Shown: positions 51,166 to 62,881 of the stretch, in pieces
Layout of the letters: the number at the start of each line of letters is the position of its first letter
How positions within the stretch are numbered: the stretch's first letter is position 1
Assembly: GCA_025558075.1 (NCBI GenBank)
Contig: JAHLKF010000007.1
Span: 860,568-924,567 of the forward strand
DNA: 64,000 bases
Source of the DNA: Gaertneriomyces semiglobifer
Taxonomy: Eukaryota; Chytridiomycota; Chytridiomycetes; Spizellomycetales; Spizellomycetaceae
Direction of reading: 5' to 3'
Translations under genes and position numbers: made by a program
The notes under the pieces: model-generated
What the model was told of the DNA's origin: nothing
What the model saw: only the letters and a program-made list of their open reading frames with translations
The model's database searches: none

Positions 51166-54100
51166 TTACAATGGGGCAACACGATAGAGAGTCAGACCAC
51201 TACCGATCCAACTCAGTATTAACTCTGCTATTGTTGGACCATCTGTTGATCTTATATGTATTCGTAACAATGTGTTTGCTTCTGCAATTGGAATTAACCA
51301 TCGACCTTCCATTCGTCCATCCTGTGAGATGGTTTGTGTGTATTGTCCTCCCTCCACATAAACACTCGACGATGGAGCCTTCAGACGATAGTTTGTCCAG
51401 ACTTTGGCATTACCAGTCATTTCACCCGTTAGCCCCGAAAAATCAACATAGTAAACACCCGGTTCAACGATAAGTATTTCATTACGGTTCGCCGTGACCA
51501 GTTGAATCAGACTTGTTTGTACTGGTGTATCTGACCAAAGCACATACATTTCTTTAGTAGCGGAAGGCACTTCGGGTTCAGCAAAAATTGTATGGTCTGT
51601 TGTTTTAAACACAGCGTATGCGGGGGCTGCAATGGAAGTGTTCAAAGTTGGTTTGTTGATGAGTTCTTCATATGACAAGGTCTCTTTGAGTGCCAAAGCA
51701 CCAAGCGTCGGTTTGTTGATGATATCGTTGCTATTCCAGTCCAGACTCTGTTTGAGTGCCAAGGCGCCTATAAGTGCACCCTTCACTTTCAGGTTACCCA
51801 ACATGTTCACATCCCCTGTCCCAGGTTCCACGGCAATTCCGCCATTTACATTGTCAGACTGTAGTAGCAGAGACCCTCCACCGGTATTACGCAACATACA
51901 GGTGTTCGGCCCACTGTTGCCGGTGTATATAGATGAATTGTATTGGAGAAAAGCCCCCTTGGTGGTATCGTTAGCAAGGCGTACTTGTGTAAAAGCACCT
52001 GCATGCTTGAATCGGTTGGTGCATATCATTTGAACCATTGTGGAATTCACGGTCTTGCTGCCAACCTTCATGGAACCCGTTGTTTCAATGTTGGTGTATT
52101 CCATGTAATGTGTAGAATCACCGGTTCCAACAGTGCCTGGCGAGTTTGGCACATAGTACTCAATGTACCCTTGATGCCCACCGTTGCTCAACAAAGTCAA
52201 GTGTCCAAGACTTAACCAAGGTGTGTTGGCCACATTGGTGAATGTGTACAGAAGCACTCGTGTTGATGCAACTAATTCGGATCGGGTATTGCCAACGTAC
52301 ACCGAAAGCTCAACTGTATCGGAGACCGTCTGACGCACGATACGGAAATAGAGATGGCGCGGATCCGGTAGGGTGTGGGTTGCAGAAGCTACTTTTGTCG
52401 GTTCACTGTTAAAGCGTGTATTTACATCCACCACACGATTGGCCCGGAAGAGGATGTTGATTTGCGTTGGTCGTCCACTTCGTACGTATCAAACATACGA
52501 ATAAGGACACCAAACCATCTGGTACTCTCACCAACAGCGTTGAGCCGGATACGCCCTTCAATGGTTGCATCGAGATGATAGTTGTGAAACACCGCTCCGT
52601 ACAGCTTACTCAAATTGTCTGATGATCCTGCAACAGACAATCGCGCTGCCCATCTTTTCGGTAACCAATCGTAACGAGCGAACCGTGGCTTGCCAGCCAC
52701 ACCATAGAACAATTTTGTGGATACGTATCCGTTGAGAGGATCCAAACATTCCCACTGATACGGAGCAAAGGATCTGTACCATTGCGAAACCGGTACGGGT
52801 GCATCTGCATACGCACCCACAACCCGCTCATACTGTTCCCGATAGGTTTTCCATTGGTGAGGAGAATCCAAAGTGTACAAGAACAGATGTTTCTCCAAAT
52901 TGTCAGCGACGGGATACATTGTACTCAGTTGATCATGAGAACAACATAGATGGTCATACGTTGTAGGATCCTGAGTTTGGACATCGGTTGCATTGTTGAC
53001 TGTCCAAATGGTTAAATAGCCGGCCGCTTTGAAAAATGTAACTTGATCTATTTCAAAGTCAGAGAACACCATACGGTCTGGAGTCAACCCAATGGCGCGA
53101 CATTCATCCAATAAGGCGGCAGGATCCCCATTTTTGAGTTCCAAGAAAATGATGACATGAGGGTACTTTCTCAAAGCATCCCAAGCTTCACGTAAAGTGG
53201 GTAACGGTTCACCGTCAAAGAGATGTGACCACCCTGATTTGAGGTGCCCTTTTTGGAGCTGCTCAGAGGTAGTTCCTGGATACTCGTATTCTTCCATGTT
53301 GTTGTGTGACAGGTACCAGACACCATCGAGGGTACGGCAGACATCAAATTCGATATACTTGAGCCTTCCCCTTTGAATCAGACGTTCCACATTTGATAAC
53401 GAATAGATAGGAATCGATAATGGTCCAAAACGATGGGCAATGATAATGTTACGATCGGACATATCAAGTTCCACTTTTTTGATGGTACCATTATCCGGAA
53501 CACCACCACCACCACCACCACCACTACCGTTGTCGATGGCTTTTTGAATTTCCTGTTGCAATGTACGGTAGTTGACCAGTTCGGTTCCTTCGTACACCGA
53601 GCCTGGATCACCAGTAGCATTATGATCGTAGAATGCTCGAGCATTGCCATCCTCATCTACAATCACCACAAAGGCGTCTGTACCGTTAGAACCACCATAA
53701 GCTTTAGCAATGGCCGCGGTCGAAAGTCCTAAACACGCTGCCAAAGCACCCATGGTAATGATAGTACCATTGTTGGCGTACCATGAGACAACACTGTTCG
53801 CTAAACCACCTAAAGAGCCCGCAACACCTTCCTTGATAAGATCTCCAGCTGCCGAGCTCCCTTGTCCTGGAGCTTTGGTCGCTAAGCTGATGACACCGTT
53901 ACTGATACTGATTCCAGTTCCACCACTGTAATTTCCAGAGATTTTGCCGGTGTTGTTATCCACACTGATCCCACCACTGCCCTGATAATTTCCTTTGATG
54001 ATGCGATGAGAACCATCCTGTGAGGTTACCGTTGTTAGAGTCGCATTGTCCACGAGTTTCGTCAAGTCCAGTTTGATTTTCACTTCTCCCGTGTCCGTAT

Positions 54101-55351
54101 GGGTGTCTACACTCAATGTTTGATTGTCAATCAGGTTCTTGACATCCACTTCAATCAAATACAAAGGACGATTGGATCCATCCTGAAGTGTTTTGATACG
54201 AAGTGTCCTCTTATCAATCAGTCCTTCAGTACGAACCGCTAGACGACCAGCAGCGTCCGGATCGGGATATTCAGCTGGTGGACTTAAAAACTGCTTCATC
54301 ATTGTGTTGGTGTCAAATTGAACGCCAAAGCTTGCTAACTTGGACGGTTTGGTGGTATCATTGTCTGGTTGGGGATCGTATGTGTGAAGTGTCCAGTCAT
54401 GGTTGATGGACATTTGAAACTTAGCTTTGTCATAAGTCAGGGTTTTTCGATCCAGGATATGATGAAAATTGATGCTGAGACCGGGCGGTTTCTCGATGTC
54501 GTTGGCGGGTAATACAACCAGTGTATCGTCGTGGATGACTGTAAGCGCTTTCGGTTGATAGGGCATTCCAGTATCATCATCCGATGGAAGCTCTTCGTCG
54601 GTGTAGAGGTCCTCAGTATCCACAACATTGAGAGGAGGTTTGTAACGAATGTTGAGTTCCTTTTTCTTGAACGTCCCCGCCTTTCTTGGAGTGGTTGTGA
54701 TAGATACAGGAGAGTCTTTCCCCGGTCGCATGAATCGCCAGACATAAAAAACAGGTGCACACACATTGTCAGGGAACTCCATCACATTGAGAATGTTGAA
54801 ACCTCCCAAAGTGATGTATATCGGCGAGTAGACAGCACCTAAACTGATCGGTCCCAAGGGAAGCTCTCCAAAAAAGAATTCCTTGCTGCATTCATAACCG
54901 TCAGGGTTGTTGGGGTCATCCCTGTCGGAACCGCTTCCAAAAAGAACTTGGCGGGCACCGATATTTTTGATCGTGAGTGTTCCGTCTTCTTTGACCTTGA
55001 AAAAGGTATCATCTGATTTGAGTTGGATCTTAGGATTCCCCGGTGTTTCTATACTGGGGGGTCAAACGATTTGGTAGTCGACAGAGCTCCTTGAGGTGTG
55101 ACTCGAAACTTCTCACTGTCCAGTTTGAGTGTTACAACGGCATTCTCTTGGTCGATGAGTAAAGGTGGTGCATGGTCAGGTATAAGGGCGGGGATGTCGG
55201 CCTTCACTGCTAACTGATCGTCCTCATTGATTTTCAACGACGTTGGATCCAAACGAAGCGTAATCTTGTTGTTACTATCCACAACGAGAGGAACATCAGC
55301 ACTCACACCGCCTGCTCCGCCCGGTCGACGTCCAATAGTGGAGCCACCCAT
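51166..55351 (-). pseudogene. Fiber-like protein with embedded GDPD domain, frameshifted
   Basis: Three open frames in series make one gene of about 1,395 codons: 55049-55351 (ATG 55351), 52422-54857 and its upstream extension to about 55055, and 51166-52434. The first shift falls in a run of six C/G (near 55056), the second near 52460. The N-terminus has fiber-shaft-like steps (VPLVVDSNNKITLRLD). A Gly/Ser linker leads to a glycerophosphodiester phosphodiesterase domain at about 53470-52900: IIAHRFG, YIEFDVCRTLDGVWYLSHNN, and FLELKNGDP. The last part has a repeat (GALALKQSL / GALALKETL, NKPTL) and a beta head ending TLYRVAPL, the same kind of end as in element 1's fiber. Likely a receptor-binding spike with an enzyme, as in some phage tail spikes. 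Confidence 0.75.
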
Positions 55352-55434
55352 TGTTGGTTGGCTACGTATACTGTCGGTTGCATACTATCTAGCTGATCTT
55401 TTTGAGTGCATCTCATCATATTGGGGCGAACAAA

Positions 55435-56511
55435 ATGAACGCCGACCCACGTTCGCAGATCCTCTTGAACCAATTGGGAGACGTCCCAACGATTCCTCAA
55501 CGCAAGCTGGCTGTCTTTGTGGCGCCATTAGAAAAACTCAAGTTCAAAAAACGACGAGGGCGTGGGGGTACCAGCTACAACGACCCAAATAACCTCGTCA
55601 AGGAACACGTGAAGAAAGACCTCCCCGACAAAAAGGAGGAAGAGGAAGACGATGATGAACCAAATGTACACGTTGATCCAAAACAAAAGGTAACGAATTG
55701 GTTAGACAAGCTAAAACAGGACACGCTGCTGCCGCCGACAACTTCTCTACCGAAAAGACACACGACAGTACCCAACAAGGAAAAACATGGTGTTCCATCA
55801 GCGGACGAGAAAGAGGCACAAGAAGAACGGAAACGCTTGATCGCCCATCATGGCGGGCCGGTAGCATATATGAACAAAGTTCGGTCAGGAGAGATCAACG
55901 TCCACACACCTGTACCTGAAGGCGACGTAGCACGACCTATGGTCGTGGACTCGAGTCCAACAAATGAACCAGCCAAACAGAAAAGAGGGGGCAAGGCTGT
56001 AAAGAAACAAAGTCACAGCAAACCAGAACCCATGGAAGTGGATAAGAAATCGAAAGCCCAGAAGAAACAGAGTGTGATGAAACCAGAACCCATGGAAGTA
56101 GATACAACATCAAAGACCCATAAGAAACCAGAACCTGTAAAGGATCAGGTCAAAGCAAAGAAAAGTGTTTATGAGGAGGGAAAGGAGCTACAACAGCAAC
56201 CACCGTCCTCTCTGATAACAAGAAAGTCACCGGAAAATAAACGCCATACTAAAGAAGCAATCACGGACGTTATACGTACAAAGGTCATATCAAAGGGGAA
56301 TGCCGGTGGGACTACATTAGGCAAACACACCAGTAGTGATATGTATGAACTCCACAACGTTTTCGGGGCAAAGTGGACTACACCCCATTGGGTCGAAAGA
56401 AGCGTCAGAAAATGGACAACGGTCAAAAGCATGGTACAGTCACAGTTCGACCGCTTCATCCGAGACCTTGGAGGTATTAGGTTACAAGATGATGGAAGGG
56501 CCTGTTTTTAA
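55435..56511 (+). CDS. Basic repeat-containing protein of element 2
   Basis: 358 aa from ATG 55435 (MNADPRSQILLNQLGD). Lys/Glu-rich, with KPEPMEVD repeated twice and KPEPVKD once (about residues 190-240). The C-terminus is more globular: ELHNVFGAKWTTPHWVERSVRKW. Diverges from the fiber gene with 83 bp between starts and precedes the capsid gene. Perhaps an internal virion protein; no family recognised. Intact. Confidence 0.55.
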   Translation: MNADPRSQILLNQLGDVPTIPQRKLAVFVAPLEKLKFKKRRGRGGTSYNDPNNLVKEHVKKDLPDKKEEEEDDDEPNVHVDPKQKVTNWLDKLKQDTLLPPTTSLPKRHTTVPNKEKHGVPSADEKEAQEERKRLIAHHGGPVAYMNKVRSGEINVHTPVPEGDVARPMVVDSSPTNEPAKQKRGGKAVKKQSHSKPEPMEVDKKSKAQKKQSVMKPEPMEVDTTSKTHKKPEPVKDQVKAKKSVYEEGKELQQQPPSSLITRKSPENKRHTKEAITDVIRTKVISKGNAGGTTLGKHTSSDMYELHNVFGAKWTTPHWVERSVRKWTTVKSMVQSQFDRFIRDLGGIRLQDDGRACF

Positions 56512-56582
56512 AAATGCTACAAATTCTTTTCAAAAATCATTCAATATAGTGTGCATCCGAGTATTATTGGAGGGAGAGCACG

Positions 56583-58081
56583 ATGGCGTCTCATTACAAG
56601 ATCCACGACAGTGTGGGAGAGGTGGTTCCGTGGAACGCCAAGGACTCGTATCCGACACAAGCGAGTTGAGCATGGAAGACGTTAGTGAAAATTCCACCCA
56701 AGAACGGGTTCGACTTCCGGTCCGGTATGCAGAACACCATTCGTCTCGAACTTCCAGCTACAGGATACGTGAACCCAGCAAATCACTCTCTCTCCTTTCA
56801 AGTCAAACATGTCTTGAAAACTCGAACGGTTGGCACACCCCTCCCACGCTTCCAGAACAACATTGCGAGTATCTTTTCACGTATACGATGTTCCTATGGA
56901 TCCATGACATTTGAGGACCTACAAAATCAAGGAATATTGGCCCGGGTTTTGACGGAGGGCGCTACCAACAACACGACAGGAGTGAGCAAGCAGAGTAGTA
57001 TTTCCGAAGGTGTTGGAGGAACCACACAATGTTGGGATAAAGTTGGAAAGAAAGTGTCAGTGACGAACACATGGTTTGCAGACATCCAAGGAGGTACTAG
57101 CAAGTCTGTGGAGGACGACTCTTTGACAGCGGCTATGGTAGTGAATCGACAGTACACCATCCAGTTACCCCTCGGCTTATTTCAACAGAGCAAGCTCATT
57201 CCTCTCAAATGGATGGCGTCGCAACTGGCCATCGAGTTGGAATTGGCTGATTATGAAAATTGCGTGGCTCAAACCGATAACAAACAACTCGAGGATTACT
57301 TTGAACTGACCAACGTGTCTTTGAATCTGGAGCTGTTAGAGTTTGATGCGACATATGACCAAGCAATGTTGGAAGGATTACGCGGGGGTGGAGTACCTAT
57401 CAAGTTTGCCACCTACGATTGCTTTATTGCAACACCTCACAAATCCAATAAACAAGTCCTGACGATCCCCGAACGGAACCGATCCATCAAGGCCGTGTTC
57501 AATGTACAAGTACCTGGAAAAGGTACTAACGTGAACCAGAAATATCCCAAAGACTCGCATGCCTTTTTACAGTCCTCGACGGGATACTTTAACGCCATGG
57601 AAAACCTTGGTGTGTTGGACATGTGGTGGACTTTCAATGGCGTATCGGTGGTAAATACCATCCCACACAACCTGTGGTATGTGGAACGGACACTGCCACC
57701 AACGGTGCTGCTGACGCATACTGGGAATTCGCCAAAGCGTTGAATATTGTTGGGGATTATCGTGTAACGACAGGTTTGAACAGCACACGTTGGGCTCGTG
57801 GCGATGACAAGAGTATTTTCTGTGATTGGATCGGTGAAGAACAGAAAGACGCAATGAGCAACGAAACCATTGACGGTCCCTCCGCCTTTGTGATTGCGTG
57901 CAACCTCGAGACAAGTGATGGTACAGAGATTTCTGGTATCAACGGAGAAGAACAAAACGACATTGCACTTGTGATCAACTACAGTTCAGAACAGTCTCCA
58001 GAGACTTATTACTACACGTTTGTTTATTACGATGCAATGTTGGTCCTGCGTGAGAACAATGTTGTAGAACTGATCAAATAG
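56583..58081 (+). pseudogene. Major capsid protein of element 2, one stop and one frameshift
   Basis: Starts at ATG 56583 (MASHYKIHDSVGEVVPW); the in-frame TGA is at 56667-56669, after which the frame goes on as AWKTLVKIPPKNGFDFRSG, IRLELPATGYVNPANHSLSF and so on. This is the N-terminal jelly-roll pattern of polinton-like-virus capsid proteins. A one-base shift near 57626 moves to the frame of FQWRIGGKYHPTQPV, AADAYWEFAKAL and YYYTFVYYDAMLVLREN (58081). About 500 codons in total. It differs clearly from element 1's capsid protein. Confidence 0.75.
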
Positions 58082-58143
58082 AATGCGCCAATGTAATATG
58101 AGTGAACTACATACGTGATACTGTATTTATTCTTGGAAAAAAC

Positions 58144-59142
58144 ATGGCCGAAGCTGTTCCCCTCCGACCTCCGATTCAAACTGTTGGCATCAACGACGTC
58201 TACATCTATCACGAACTTCACTTTGATTCCTCACAACGGGACAACGGTACCAACAGCCATGCTGTATTCATGTTGAGCAACCCCTTGAACAACGTTTTGG
58301 GTATCAAAGTCATCAGTGCCGATATCCCATATGTGTATTATTCTTTTAACAAAAGCAACAACGTTTTTTACGTGGAGGAACTGGACCTGGATCAGACAAA
58401 ACGTACCGCCATACGTATTCGTGAGGGAAACTACTCTGCCGAAGAAATAGTGAGAGAGCTACGTTATCAATTCTTGGAAGCCGGTCTGGATTTGGAAATC
58501 GACTATGAGGCTCGTACAAGTACCTATGCAGTCTTTAGCAAAAGTACGGAGTTTGCATTGGTCTTTGGTCTTGACCCTGCAGGAAAAGAAGAAGATCTTC
58601 AACATACACATGACAGTTTCCGTTTGCTGGGTTTCGACCGTGGAAGATATCCTTCTGAGGAAATTGCGCCCACCTTACAGACTGGACCACTGGGTGCATA
58701 CGCTTATATAGTGTACCCACCCTACCCGTGTTTTCCCACCAGCCCTAGTTACCTTCTTCTTAGTAGTGACACTTTGGGTGCTAGGATTTCCCGTTACGTG
58801 CATGTGAGCGGAAAAGCCATGCAAAACGCCGGGGTGTTGGCAAAGATACCTGTCAACGCGCTACCATTTGATATGATTCATTATGAGGACCCAACACCTA
58901 TCTACGTCTTTGATACGAGCGCTGGAAATGTGCAAGCTGTTGACCTTCAACTGAAATACGGAGATACGGGTATGGAGGTGGATTTAAACGGTATTGCATG
59001 GTGCGTCACCTTGGGAGTTTTAGTGGAACGCGAGGCGAGTTTGGCCCGTTACGACTTTGTAAACAACCGAAACAAAAGGACTTTACCAGTTACGATGTCA
59101 ATGGGGCCAGGTTCAAGTGCTAAACGCTTCAAAGTTATGTAA
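58144..59142 (+). CDS. Penton-type minor capsid protein of element 2
   Basis: 332 aa from ATG 58144 (MAEAVPLRPPIQ). Penton-like plan: FDSSQRDNGTNSHAVFML, IKVISADIPYVYYSF, REGNYSAEEIVRELRYQF, LLGF, SYLLLSSDTLG, and the closing LQLKYGDTGMEVDLNGIAW. Intact, immediately downstream of the capsid gene and on the same strand. It is the best-preserved structural gene of element 2. Confidence 0.75.
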   Translation: MAEAVPLRPPIQTVGINDVYIYHELHFDSSQRDNGTNSHAVFMLSNPLNNVLGIKVISADIPYVYYSFNKSNNVFYVEELDLDQTKRTAIRIREGNYSAEEIVRELRYQFLEAGLDLEIDYEARTSTYAVFSKSTEFALVFGLDPAGKEEDLQHTHDSFRLLGFDRGRYPSEEIAPTLQTGPLGAYAYIVYPPYPCFPTSPSYLLLSSDTLGARISRYVHVSGKAMQNAGVLAKIPVNALPFDMIHYEDPTPIYVFDTSAGNVQAVDLQLKYGDTGMEVDLNGIAWCVTLGVLVEREASLARYDFVNNRNKRTLPVTMSMGPGSSAKRFKVM

Positions 59143-59215
59143 TGATTCTATAATAAAAGCTACAACTGTCATTGTTGCCCACTATCATATGAAAATCCAT
59201 TCGTAAAGAAGGACA

Positions 59216-60030
59216 CTATCTGAGAACCAGGGAGACTGGATCCATCAAGTCCGGTCGTTGATGTAAGGATGCTTTTCGATGTCGACGTATGCGTGCGAGC
59301 ATGCTCCTAGCATGTTCATTGTTTTCCCGCTGTGTCATCGGTGTTAGGTTACCAATACGGTTATCGTGCTTTTGCATGTTGTCGTGGTTGATGGTCAGGT
59401 TGTCAATATTGACATGTGGGAAAAAACACCGATAAAGAGCCCGATGCACGTAAACACTTTTGTTTTGACCCTCGTGCCTTAGGGTTACCGTTCGGTAACC
59501 TTCCTTTGCACGCTGCGCCAAAATTTTTTACTTTTTCCAAGGACAGCACCCCGGCTAGAGAAAAAGTATCCTGGAAAATCCGGATGCTCTTTCCAGATTT
59601 CGTGCGTGTGGTCGGTATCAAAGAACTGCGCATAATGACCCTTCCCGATGTTGACTTTCTCTAGACAAGATCGCAGTACGGCTTGAACGGTTGTTTGGTA
59701 AGCGTCAGCACACTCCTGTGCATCGGCGTAGATCTTGGGTGGTTGAAGGGGTTGGTGCGTAGAGGATTCAAAGATATGTACCGATTTTGAACGCATACGT
59801 AATGACGAGTTATAGCGTGGGTCATTACCAAACCCAGACTCAAGGGATTGGAACGGGGTACAGGTGGTGTACTGTGTAGCATCTATAGCCACAGTCGCTG
59901 TAGCGTTAGGCACGGATAGTTCATCGTCTTCTTCCGAGACCGGTTGTGTGGGCACATCAGCTTCTTCTACTTCATCCTGTAAGGTTGCGAATTTGCCCAC
60001 TCTGATGCTTTGCCATAGATCTCTTCCCAA
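59216..60030 (-). pseudogene. NUMOD4/HNH homing-type endonuclease, frameshifted
   Basis: The upstream frame (to 59485) ends in a NUMOD4-like DNA-binding motif, IWKEHPDFPGYFFSSRGAV. The HNH part is in another frame (59216-59521): VYVHRALYRCFFPH, INHDNMQKHDNRIGNLTPMTQREN. The junction lies at an A/T run near 59525. Free-standing HNH enzymes of this kind spread as selfish genes in phage and virus genomes. The upstream limit is unclear since the frame has no ATG before 60030. Confidence 0.65.
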
Positions 60031-60635
60031 TCTTCCTCTTCTTCTACCGTTTCTGTTGTTGTTGCTGTCGTTGCGGCGGCAGCACCATCAATATCCATGT
60101 CACTTGTGTTGATTACTGTAATCGTACCGTCAATATCCATATGATCCGTGGTTACCACATCGGACTGGGAAGGTGGATCTTGGCAATAATGTTTGGACCA
60201 AGCGGGTCGACTGCTTCCTACAATATGCATCCGCTTGTGGTTGATATATTCCCTGTTTTTCTGCAAAAACATCCATCGGTTCGCTAAGGGGGTTACAGGA
60301 GGGGGTGGCGACCTTTGTGGTACACATTGTTTCCCTTTTGCGGTAGCATTGATCGCCTCGTATTTTTGACGTACCCTTTCTGCCTCCGCAGGGTCCTTGT
60401 ACATAGTGAGGTCCGGCATCGGTAACCATGGTTCCTCACCTTGCGACGGCTGCTCCAACGACCTTGCTTCTGACTCATCATACGATGGTAGTTCCAAGGA
60501 GCATACCGTTTCTTCAGTTCTCTGCGAAACTGTAGCGGTACATGATGGTTGGCTTGTAGGGGATGTGACCGTATTGGTTGTAACTGGCGAAGGAGATCTT
60601 GATACGTTGCGAGGGCAACGTAGTGCCGATTTCAA
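59967..60635 (-). pseudogene. Ser/Thr/Asp-rich unknown, probably a broken part of a longer gene
   Basis: Open frame of 222 codons without its own ATG at the 5' end. Contains EPWLPMPDLTMYKDPAEAERVRQKYEAI, MFLQKNREYINHKRM and repeated DMDIDG units. It overlaps the NUMOD4/HNH frame and the preceding fragment by few bases, so all three may derive from one original gene reaching from 61044 to 59216. Confidence 0.45.
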
Positions 60636-61044
60636 GGCCTGCCCGTTAACGTTGAGCGAACAAGGGATCGGGGCACACTTTCTGTGTTATGTGTAAAGAC
60701 CCGAACTTCAGGTAATGAATTTATTTGAACATGTCGTTTGTCGGTTCTGGCGCTGGCGTCGTTAATGTATTGATCATACTTGGCTCTTCTGTCATCGTCC
60801 GATACCACAACGGTTTCAACGTCGCTTACATCATCCACCCATGGTGCTTGCTGAATGATGGTTGTAGGCACTTTGAAACGTGTTTCCGTTTTCATAAAGA
60901 CGGTAAAAGTTGTTATCGTTGAATACGTCTTGAATCCTTTGAAACACGTTCACGGTATACAATATCACATGGGATGTGATGGTATGGGAAAGTTGTCTTG
61001 TCCAACACGGTAACATCGCGGGGTGGTAATGGAACACGTGGCAT
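60632..61044 (-). pseudogene. Broken unknown gene of element 2
   Basis: ATG 61044 (MPRVPLPPRDVTVLDK) starts a frame that shifts near 60950 (to VFQRIQDVFNDNNFYRLYE) and again near 60880 (to VPTTIIQQAPWVDD, ending 60632). Coherent sequence in consecutive frames indicates decay. No family recognised. Confidence 0.45.
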
Positions 61045-61211
61045 GATGACTGTGAGAAAATGATAAGGTGTAGGTAGAGGTGAAAAGGGAGACACCGACC
61101 TTTTATAACCATTCGTTTTTAGTATGAAGGTAGGAGTGTACCGGCAACCCGATCGATCACAACACCTGGTGACAACAAAAAACACGAAAAACACGAAACA
61201 TTGATTAGTCC

Positions 61212-62155
61212 ATGGCGCCGCGGAAACACTCACACCGTCAAGAGTTACAGGTGCGACCCATTCCGCTACCTGTAACAGCTCACTACCCTCCTCCTCCCAT
61301 TGGCGACGATGTTCTTCCGTATCAGAATTCACAGCCGGACTGATTGCACCGAAAGGGAGTGGGAAAACAACGTTATCTGCAACATCCTCAAATTCTATCA
61401 GGGCTACTTCCACGTTATCACGGTCTTCAGCCCAACGTTGCACTGTGACGAAAAGTGGGAAACAGTCCGCCGTTTACCGTTATTAGCCGAAAATGCACAA
61501 CTCGTCAAATTTCTAAAGAAGAAGGGGCAGAGTGAAAATCCGGTGGGGGAAGACCCAGTATCATCGATCAGGGTAACAAACCTTTCAACCCGCATATACC
61601 AGACAGTCACTTTATCAGCGAATACGATGAGTCCACGTTGGATGACATGCTTACAGAGCAGCGGGACATGATCAAAGAAATAGAAGGGTTGGGAGGAACC
61701 AAACACCTCGCAAACCGCTGGTTGATCATTTTTGATGATCTTGTAGGTAGTACCTTATTCAGCAATAAGCGACAGAGTGTGTTAAAATGTGAACACGAAT
61801 CATCGACACGCGTCTGCCAGTTTGCTTTTGGTCTCCAAGCGTACCGGGAGGTAAGCAAAACACGAGCGTGTTTTTGATTACCTAACTCCGACGATATGTA
61901 TATCAACACTTGTTACTAGATCCCCAAAACCGTGCGGGTAAACCTTACCGCTTTGATTCTTTTTGAAGTGACAACGAATCCGAGTTGAAAGCGCTTTATG
62001 AAGAGAACACTTGCGGAATGACTTGGGATGTGTGGGTGCAAGCATATAGGTACTGCACAGAACAGGACTACGATTTTATGTACATCAACTACAAGAAGCC
62101 GAAAAAACTCCGTGTTATGAAGAATTTTGATCAGTACATCTTTCTGGATAATTAA
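61212..62155 (+). pseudogene. DNA-packaging ATPase of element 2, with intron, frameshifted
   Basis: ATG 61212 (MAPRKHSHRQ). Fragments in several frames follow the family order: Walker A FTAGLIAPKGSGKTT (about 61330-61373), NILKFYQGYFHVITVFSPTL, EKWETVRRLPLLAENAQL, FISEYDESTLDDML, Walker B WLIIFDDLVGSTLF, then AYRE-IPKTVRVNLTALILFEV and YINYKKPKKLRVMKNF to TAA 62155. A 69-bp intron (61851-61919) with GTAAGC, a CTAAC branch motif and TAG lies between AYRE and IPKTVR. At least three one-base shifts occur (near 61320, 61375 and 61540). Confidence 0.75.
61851..61919 (+). other. Spliceosomal-type intron in the viral ATPase gene
   Basis: GTAAGC at the 5' end, CCTAACTCC (branch-like) at 61881-61889, and TTACTAG at the 3' end. 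Removal joins two conserved parts of the ATPase in frame. Its 69-bp length matches host introns (54-98 bp). Confidence 0.75.
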
Positions 62156-62297
62156 TCGGAAAAGGCAATACAGTTTAATCTTTAGAGTAAATGAATTTTT
62201 ATTCCATGACAAGTAAATCACTGTTACAACACGCGTGGTCTCTCTGTGACGGCCAACCGTTCTGACAACCCTCACATCCAGTCTGGCGCGTTCTAAG

Positions 62298-62881
62298 TCA
62301 TTCCTGCTTCTTCTCATCCTCGAGACCTGGGAACACAACATTTGTGGCTGCAAAGTTCATTCCAAAGCGTTTCATGCCCTTGTTGAACCAACCTCCAACA
62401 CTACAGTGAACTACCATCGGGATACCAGCACAAAGGGTTTTAGGCGGTGCACCAGGCACAAGTTTGATGTTGCTCTTGGCTTTGAAGTACTTCTTTGTCG
62501 TGTCAGTGGTCATTTTGACATAGATACGTGGTGTCGTCTCAGTGGGGTCAAAGAGACGTCCGTTCCAGCGTTTCTCCTTATCTTCGCTATGGAACGCCAC
62601 AGCATCTTTGTCCGTAACACAACCTTCAAGACGTTCAAAGAGAGTTTGCAAAGCACTAAGGTCTTGAGCACTAACGGTGATACCGAACGTGTGATTGCTC
62701 CAATTATCCGTGTTGATGGTGTTTGTGGCAAGTTGTCCCACCAACTCGAGCAATAAGGACGCACAGTCAGGTTGGTAAACATCAGATTAGGTGCATTGGG
62801 ATTACTGAGTGTCACACATTGAAATGCGGTGTCAGGGTTGTTCTCCAGCAGGGCCGATGGTGTGAAGGTCGTAACAGTCAT
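62298..62881 (-). pseudogene. Unknown, possible single-strand DNA-binding protein, one frameshift
   Basis: ATG 62881 (MTVTTFTPSALLENNPDTAF) runs to about 62755, then the next frame continues (LLELVGQLATNTINTDNW ... to 62298). About 194 codons. The C-terminal CAGIPMVVHCSVGGWFNKG with the preceding RIYVKMTTDTTKKYFK recalls OB-fold proteins seen in large DNA viruses; this is a loose resemblance. Confidence 0.4.
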
